Source: an uncultured Alphaproteobacteria bacterium (GTDB lineage Bacteria; Pseudomonadota; Alphaproteobacteria; Puniceispirillales; UBA1172). From it: DNA of 8,595 bases. This document shows positions 4,928 through 8,595 of this stretch, in pieces; the stretch's first letter is position 1; each line of letters opens with the position of its first letter. Where the stretch lies: the NCBI GenBank assembly GCA_913056245.1, contig CAJXME010000032.1, positions 1 through 8,595 of the forward strand, written 5' to 3'. Made by a program: the position numbers and the translations under genes. The notes under the pieces were generated by a model. The model did not search any database. It was not told the origin of the DNA and was given only the letters and a program-made list of their open reading frames with translations.

Positions 4928-6034
4928 ATGAAATTGACCATTGATCGCGCCATGCTCATCAAACCTCTTGGTCACGTCCAGAGCGTGGTGGAGCGCCGCA
5001 ACACCATCCCGGTGCTGTCGAATGTTGTGCTGAAAGCCGAAGATGGGCAACTGGCGCTCACCGCGACTGATATGGATATGGATATTGTTGAATCCGTGGC
5101 CGCCGCGGTGATCGAGCCTGGCACCATCACCACGCCCGCGCAATTGCTCTATGAGATTGTCCGCAAATTGCCCGATGGCGCGGAAATCGAAATCAGTGCC
5201 GAGGGTGAAGGTCAGGTTAAGATTAGCGCCGGCCGCTCCAGTTTTAATTTGCCCACCTTGCCGGTGGATGATTTCCCTGCCATCAGCACCGCGCCCATGG
5301 CTTGTGAATTTACCCTTGCCGCCGCTGAATTGAAGGCGTTGATTGAAAACACCCGCTTTGCGGTTTCGACAGAGGAAACTCGCTATTACCTGAACGGGAT
5401 TTACGTGCATTTGGCCGATGGTCATATGCTTCGCGCGGTGTCGACCGATGGTCACCGGTTGGCGCGCTCGCAAATGGATATGCCCGCCAATGCGGAAATG
5501 ATGCCGTCGGTGATCGTGCCGCGCAAAGCCGTGGGCGAAATGAGCAAATTGATCGATGAGTTTGAAGGCGATGTTCAGATTGGCTTGAGCGATAGCCGCG
5601 CGAGGTTCCGTTTTGGCGCGGTGGAGGTCACCACCAAATTGATCGATGGCACTTTCCCTGATTATCAGCGCGTCATCCCCACGGAAAACAACCACATCAT
5701 GCAAGTATCGGTGGCCAGTTTTAAGGATTCCGTTGATCGCGTGTCCACCATCTCGGCGGAAAAGACACGTTCCATCAAGATGAAATTGACCGCGGGCTCC
5801 TTAACGCTTTCCGCGACCAGCCCTGATGCCGCCAGCGCGGTGGAATCCTTGGAAGTTCAATATGACGGCGCGGATATCGAAATTGGATTTAACGCCCGTT
5901 ACCTGATGGATATCGCCGCGCAGATCGATGGCGATATGATGGAATTTGCTTTGTCTGATGCGTCCGCGCCGACGGTTATTCGCGCGCCGGGCGATGATGC
6001 GAATTTGTTTGTTTTGATGCCGATGAGGGTCTAA
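4928..6034 (+). CDS. dnaN: DNA polymerase III subunit beta (sliding clamp)
   Basis: DnaN dimerises into a ring around DNA that tethers polymerase III and binds many replication and repair proteins. The 368-residue product is the family's usual length (E. coli 366) and consists of three similar clamp domains, at about 1-120, 128-250 and 251-368. Recognisable motifs are VVERRNTIPVLSNV (20-33), LPVDDFPAI in the first inter-domain region, STDGHRLAR (172-180), FPDYQRVIP before the third domain, and the conserved C-terminal end VLMPMRV, part of the hydrophobic partner-binding pocket. The ATG has AAGGGA seven bases upstream. recF follows after seven bases, so the two are co-transcribed. Nothing in it is unusual. 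A 304-codon open frame on the opposite strand (4790-5704) is a shadow. Confidence 0.98.
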   Translation: MKLTIDRAMLIKPLGHVQSVVERRNTIPVLSNVVLKAEDGQLALTATDMDMDIVESVAAAVIEPGTITTPAQLLYEIVRKLPDGAEIEISAEGEGQVKISAGRSSFNLPTLPVDDFPAISTAPMACEFTLAAAELKALIENTRFAVSTEETRYYLNGIYVHLADGHMLRAVSTDGHRLARSQMDMPANAEMMPSVIVPRKAVGEMSKLIDEFEGDVQIGLSDSRARFRFGAVEVTTKLIDGTFPDYQRVIPTENNHIMQVSVASFKDSVDRVSTISAEKTRSIKMKLTAGSLTLSATSPDAASAVESLEVQYDGADIEIGFNARYLMDIAAQIDGDMMEFALSDASAPTVIRAPGDDANLFVLMPMRV

Positions 6035-6041
6035 CGCCACC

Positions 6042-8595
<2,554 letters not shown>

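Noticed and set aside
4790..5704. 304-codon open frame on the minus strand
   Set aside because: It lies antisense to dnaN, a certain gene, and its sequence (rich in His, Arg, Gly and Gln) is typical of a shadow frame.

Overview
The window is mainly the chromosomal replication-gene cluster of an alphaproteobacterium. The order is ubiE (leftward), then mutM, rpsT, dnaA, dnaN, recF and gyrB (rightward, gyrB cut by the right edge). A divergent ubiE/mutM pair, then rpsT and dnaA, then dnaN-recF-gyrB is an arrangement known from Alphaproteobacteria. The protein sequences fit that class, and base composition is moderate (28 G/C of 60 in one mutM line counted by hand). I cannot name a genus.

The first ~550 bases do not belong with the rest. 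They are much richer in G+C (44 of 60 in the first line) and hold three pieces of other genes: the start of a CCA-adding/poly(A)-polymerase-type nucleotidyltransferase (leftward), an 83-codon unknown gene (rightward), and the 3' end of a RidA-family gene (leftward). The RidA tail is fused in frame to ubiE exactly where UbiE should have about ten residues left, at a four-residue word (GVAA) common in both families. The simplest reading is an assembly chimera between an alphaproteobacterial contig and a fragment of a high-GC bacterium. Real recombination is possible but less likely.

Layout: 1-~550 foreign fragment; ~550-1270 ubiE; 1312-2163 mutM; 2164-2324 intergenic with the rpsT promoter and a leader hairpin; 2325-2591 rpsT with a strong intrinsic terminator; 2648-3156 non-coding, A-tract-rich and dense in GANTC sites, a candidate control and possibly origin region upstream of dnaA; 3157-4605 dnaA; 4606-4927 non-coding; 4928-8595 dnaN-recF-gyrB, packed as one operon.

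DnaA initiates replication, DnaN is the polymerase clamp, RecF loads RecA at gaps, and GyrB with GyrA removes supercoils. MutM repairs oxidised guanine, S20 is a ribosomal protein, and UbiE methylates quinone precursors. These are housekeeping genes, and I see no new defence, mobile or biosynthetic system. The points most worth checking are the chimeric junction, an Asp-to-His change in the GyrB EGDSAGG motif at the quinolone-resistance position, the GANTC cluster upstream of dnaA, and the hairpin at the expected 5' end of the rpsT mRNA.
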